A DNA stretch of 64,000 nt from Anaerolineae bacterium (lineage in GTDB: Bacteria > Chloroflexota > Anaerolineae > Aggregatilineales > J027). Below, piece after piece: positions 61,270 to 64,000 of this stretch. The translations under genes were made by a program, and so were the position numbers. Location of the stretch: NCBI GenBank assembly GCA_019913005.1, contig JAIOHL010000252.1, forward strand, positions 207,511 through 271,510, read 5' to 3'. Position 1 is the first letter of the stretch, and each line of letters opens with the position of its first letter. The notes under the pieces are model-generated. The model made no database searches, was not told where the DNA came from, and saw only the letters and a list, made by a program, of their open reading frames with translations.

Positions 61270-63241
61270 ACGACAACCCCGCGAGGCCGGGAAATCACCC
61301 CTCAACGCATTGGAGCGCATGGACTGGGAATGGATAGAACTCGGTGCGTTGACCGAAGACCCCCGGTTGCAAATGCGTATCGAAGGGCTGGACGAAAAAC
61401 ACGTGCGTGACCTCATGGCGACGATTGAAGACAAGGGCATTGACGACCCGATTACCGTCATCCGTGAAGGCAAAACCCACTGGTTAGGAGACGGCTTTCA
61501 CCGGGTCGAAGCGATGCGGCGAGTGGCAGGTGAACAGTGGCAGAAGCAGGAAATCAAGGCGATTGTTCTCACCGGCACGTTTGACGATGCCAAGCAGATT
61601 GCCCGCAAAGCCAACCTGCGGCACGGCAGAGCGCTGTCTTCGGCGAGTCGCAAAGCCATCCTGTTTGATATGCTGCGCAACAACGAGGAAATCAACGGGA
61701 TCGCCGTCAAGCGCCTCAGCAATGGCGTTCTAGCAGCAGAGTTGGGGGTTCATGCGGATACCATCAGTGAGTGGTTTAAAGAACTGATCGCCGAAAGTTC
61801 AACTAACGGAAATCCGTTAGTTGTTTTGGAAGATCGCCAGTCAGTTTATAGTCGGGACGGCAAGCTCAGAGATGTGACGGGCATTCAAGAAAAACAGCAG
61901 GAACGTGCCGCCGAGCTTGCCGAACGCCGGGCTGCTGAGGAAGCCGAGCGCAAACGCAACTTGCCTGCCCTAGACAAGATGCGCGTCATCACCCAGTATC
62001 TGATTTCCAAATATCGGGATAGCCAAGCCAAGAAAGGCAAACCCCTCTTTGATGACCCCGACAAAGGGTTTAAGTGGTGTTTCCAAGTCAGCAACCCGGT
62101 GTTTGTGGTGGATATTGACTGGGAGCATCAATTCCTGCGCGAATATGGCGCGAAACCTGTCGGGTTGTATCGGGAATTCTTGCGCCTTGCCGACCAAGCC
62201 ATCTTCACCGAGGCTGATATGGATGGGTGGTCAGATGAGGCGTTGGCGGACTGGCTGACGGCGATGAAACAACGTCCACCGCGCCAACCGAATGCTACTA
62301 CCGAGACCTTCCACCAGACAGGCATGGCGCAACCCAAGAATCCAAATTTGAAATATCAACCTCCTACTCCAACAGGCCGGCATCGCTCGACCGAAGTCAC
62401 CGCGACGGAAAGTGAACACCACACCGAACCTACCTATGACTGTCCGCTTGTGGTCGGTCAGCGCATTATGGTGTTGGCGACAGGCGAAGTCACGCGCGTC
62501 GGGGCGGTTGAATGGGTAGATGTCGAATGGCGACTGCGTAGCACCAGCTTCCCGGATCACGTCCTGTTGTTGACGGATGTGGACGCTGTACCCGAATGCC
62601 CATTTGCGGTAGGCCAGAATGTCGAAGTATTTGAATCGGGCGAAAAAGGGGTCGTCCAGCGTTTGCAGTACATCAATAACGAGTGGCGGATCCATGTCAC
62701 GTTATACGACGGCCCGCATGTGTTTAAGGTCGATGCGCTTCAGCGGATTTTTGCTGAGGTCGTTGAGGAAGCAATGGAGAAACCCTACGACCCACAACCC
62801 GGCGACGACGGCACATGCCCGTATGTGATTGGTCAAGATGTCCTCGTGATTGCGACGGGCGAAGTCTACACAGTGGCCTCCATCAGCTTTCATGGGAACG
62901 AGTGGCGGGTGTACGTCGAGGGCGAAAACGACTATGCCACCCTTGACCAACTATCACCCTATATCGCCCCGCCTAGCGTTGAGCAGGCCTTTAGCCGTCC
63001 CGATAATGGCAACGGCCATGAATCCCACGAACCCACCGATGAAATTGCGGCCTTGCGTATGGCAATGAATAACCTCAAAGCCGCCGCGACGGAATTGCAG
63101 CGTACTGAGGTCACGACCTTGCGCTTGCTCGCCCCCAAGATCAAAGAGGTCTATATCCGTGACCTACGTGAAGTAGACGACTATGTACACAGCGTGGTGA
63201 TGGCTGTGACCCAGTTGATTGGCCGGGCGGTGAACGCCTGA
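61259..63241 (+). CDS. parB: ParB-like protein with three C-terminal CPxxVGQ repeats
   Basis: 660 aa. The N-terminal ParB/Srx domain (~25-155) has the ligand motif LGDGFHRVEAMRR and PITVIREGKTHWL. A HTH follows (~160-180, VLAAELGVHADTISEWFKEL), then a charged helix and a middle domain (~205-350). Three repeats of ~50 residues begin at about residues 395, 447 and 520, each CPxxVGQxVxVxxxGEV...EWRxxV. A helical tail completes it. The ParB core should bind a parS site and CTP. The repeat module looks like small beta (SH3/KOW-like) domains; I do not recognise it in known ParBs. Confidence 0.82.
   Translation: MGSRRQPREAGKSPLNALERMDWEWIELGALTEDPRLQMRIEGLDEKHVRDLMATIEDKGIDDPITVIREGKTHWLGDGFHRVEAMRRVAGEQWQKQEIKAIVLTGTFDDAKQIARKANLRHGRALSSASRKAILFDMLRNNEEINGIAVKRLSNGVLAAELGVHADTISEWFKELIAESSTNGNPLVVLEDRQSVYSRDGKLRDVTGIQEKQQERAAELAERRAAEEAERKRNLPALDKMRVITQYLISKYRDSQAKKGKPLFDDPDKGFKWCFQVSNPVFVVDIDWEHQFLREYGAKPVGLYREFLRLADQAIFTEADMDGWSDEALADWLTAMKQRPPRQPNATTETFHQTGMAQPKNPNLKYQPPTPTGRHRSTEVTATESEHHTEPTYDCPLVVGQRIMVLATGEVTRVGAVEWVDVEWRLRSTSFPDHVLLLTDVDAVPECPFAVGQNVEVFESGEKGVVQRLQYINNEWRIHVTLYDGPHVFKVDALQRIFAEVVEEAMEKPYDPQPGDDGTCPYVIGQDVLVIATGEVYTVASISFHGNEWRVYVEGENDYATLDQLSPYIAPPSVEQAFSRPDNGNGHESHEPTDEIAALRMAMNNLKAAATELQRTEVTTLRLLAPKIKEVYIRDLREVDDYVHSVVMAVTQLIGRAVNA
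61800..61823. promoter_or_regulatory. Perfect 11-bp inverted repeat inside parB, candidate parS
   Basis: Arms CAACTAACGGA (61800-61810) and TCCGTTAGTTG (61813-61823) are separated by AA. The arms are perfectly complementary. The palindrome falls just after the HTH-coding part. It is a good candidate for the ParB recognition site. A terminator reading (TTTT follows) is possible but would lie inside the gene. Confidence 0.55.
62441..62962 (+). repeat. Three CPxxVGQ repeat units within parB
   Basis: Units start at 62441, 62597 and 62816 (CPLVVGQRIMV, CPFAVGQNVEV, CPYVIGQDVLV), each followed by a GEV/GEK segment and an EWR motif. The DNA is divergent although the protein pattern is clear, so duplication is old. 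Confidence 0.8.
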
Positions 63242-63253
63242 GAGGAGTATCCC

Positions 63254-63931
63254 ATGAGTGACGGCCCACGTATCCCCCTCAAAACCGCCCAGCGCATTGC
63301 GGAAGACATTCAGTCCATGCTTGCGCCGTCGTGCCAGCGCATTCTCATCGCCGGATCGGTGCGCCGCGAAAAAACCAGCGTTGGCGACATCGAGATGGTC
63401 ATTGAACCACGCTATAGCAGCAACGAACAGCGCGTCAACCTCTTTGAGAGTAAACAGGTCAAAACCTGTGAGGTGGAGCGAGTGGTAGATGCGCTGGCGA
63501 CGGTAGGCGTTTTCAGTCCGCGTTATAAGGAAAACGGTTCGGTGATTGCATACCCGAAAGCCTTTACAGCCACCAGTCGCTACCTCTCGCTGTGGTATTG
63601 TCCCAATGAGACCGAGACCATTCCACTGGACTTATTTATCCAGCGTGAAGATCGGTTGAATGTGTGGGGGTGGCAAACGGTCTTACGTACCGGTCCCGGC
63701 GAAGCGAACCAACTGCTCGTCACCAGTCGTCAAAAAGGCGGGTTGCTGCCGCCCACTTTTGTGGTGAAAGACGGCGCGGTCACGACGACCAGCGGTATCC
63801 CGATTGTGTTGGAAACCGAGGAAGCAGTGTTTGAGGCGTGGCATATGGTCTATGTGCCGCCCCAACAGCGCACGCCATCGGCCTATATAGAAGCGAGACG
63901 GCAATGGTTACACCTGAATCCATCGCGTTAG
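63254..63931 (+). CDS. Stand-alone DNA polymerase beta/X-family-like nucleotidyltransferase
   Basis: 225 aa. The palm motif is GSVRREKTSVGDIEMV (metal-binding D..E), and a second acidic residue is in PLDLFI. The thumb-like stretch VLRTGPGEANQLLVTSR corresponds to the RTGSxxFN region of PolX. It lacks the usual N-terminal lyase/HhH domains and the PHP domain of bacterial PolX. It begins 12 nt after parB. A repair, gap-filling or terminal-transferase role for the element is inferred. Confidence 0.78.
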   Translation: MSDGPRIPLKTAQRIAEDIQSMLAPSCQRILIAGSVRREKTSVGDIEMVIEPRYSSNEQRVNLFESKQVKTCEVERVVDALATVGVFSPRYKENGSVIAYPKAFTATSRYLSLWYCPNETETIPLDLFIQREDRLNVWGWQTVLRTGPGEANQLLVTSRQKGGLLPPTFVVKDGAVTTTSGIPIVLETEEAVFEAWHMVYVPPQQRTPSAYIEARRQWLHLNPSR

Positions 63932-64000
63932 ATACAGAGGGTCGCTTGACCCTCTCACCTGCCACCTTCATTGGCAAAAGCGTGTCGGTACTGGGCATCA
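63904..64000 (+). CDS. Partial gene at the window end
   Basis: ATG 63904 overlaps the polymerase-like gene by 28 nt and stays open to the edge (32 codons, start MVTPESIALDTEGRL). The overlap and strand match the operon. It is too short to identify. Confidence 0.45.
   Translation, partial: MVTPESIALDTEGRLTLSPATFIGKSVSVLGI

Noticed and set aside
63254..63931. Minimal nucleotidyltransferase of a MntA/HepT-type toxin-antitoxin system
   Set aside because: The thumb-like RTGPGEANQLL segment and the overall length fit a PolX core better, and no HepT-like partner is encoded beside it in the visible part.

Overview
The window looks like a chromosomal contig of a free-living bacterium, most probably a Chloroflexota (Anaerolineae-like) species. 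This is inferred from gene content: very long GT39-type membrane proteins with a C-terminal beta-rich domain, FHA and SH3-like surface proteins, a RecG with a long Pro/Ala-rich N-terminal extension, DAK2/DegV pairs, SqdB and an OadB-type sodium pump. No 16S rRNA or complete tRNA is present to settle the taxonomy. Genes are tightly packed, and only one gap exceeds 300 bases (24305-24611, a divergent promoter region).

Layout. (1) 1-17591, all on the minus strand: a long envelope cluster. In transcription order it holds an FHA protein, an 849-aa anchored surface protein, an ABC-2 exporter (ATPase + permease), a 676-aa coiled-coil/Gln-Gly-rich membrane protein, a lipoprotein, a MoxR AAA+ ATPase, a second ABC-2 exporter, a DUF58 protein, a GT39-like membrane protein and a BatA/VWA protein cut by the window edge. 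(2) 17745-24304, minus: an oligopeptide/dipeptide-type ABC importer (OppD, OppF, OppC, OppB). A lipoprotein with five Cys-paired SH3-like repeats lies where a substrate-binding protein might be expected. (3) 24612-27073, plus: TsaE, TsaB and RimI, then a family 4 uracil-DNA glycosylase ending in a beta-clamp-like motif. (4) 27244-36657, minus: small unknown genes, a GNAT acetyltransferase, L32, a DivIVA-like coiled-coil protein, CoaD, RecG, and two FakB-like DegV proteins with FakA and Asp23; then L28 (plus) and Rpe (minus). (5) 37959-45939, plus: a PAS/GAF sensor kinase and two receiver-kinase hybrids, followed by a four-gene sodium-pumping acyl-CoA decarboxylase. (6) 45971-57352: Ppk1, an MBL-fold hydrolase, a CapA-like protein, a DsbA-like oxidoreductase with a secreted six-cysteine miniprotein and a two-domain secreted protein, SqdB (sulfolipid head group), a GAF histidine kinase and an ornithine-cyclodeaminase-family enzyme.

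(7) 57421 to the window end: the left part of an integrated element. A tRNA 3'-end fragment followed by its terminator abuts a tyrosine recombinase. Beyond it lie a run of small unknown genes, ParA, a ParB-like protein with three novel-looking C-terminal repeats, a stand-alone DNA polymerase beta/X-like protein and the start of another gene. The tRNA geometry predicts that the intact tRNA and the other element end lie beyond position 64000. This element and the oxidoreductase/Cys-rich peptide cluster at 50.8-53.2 kb are the most interesting parts of the window.
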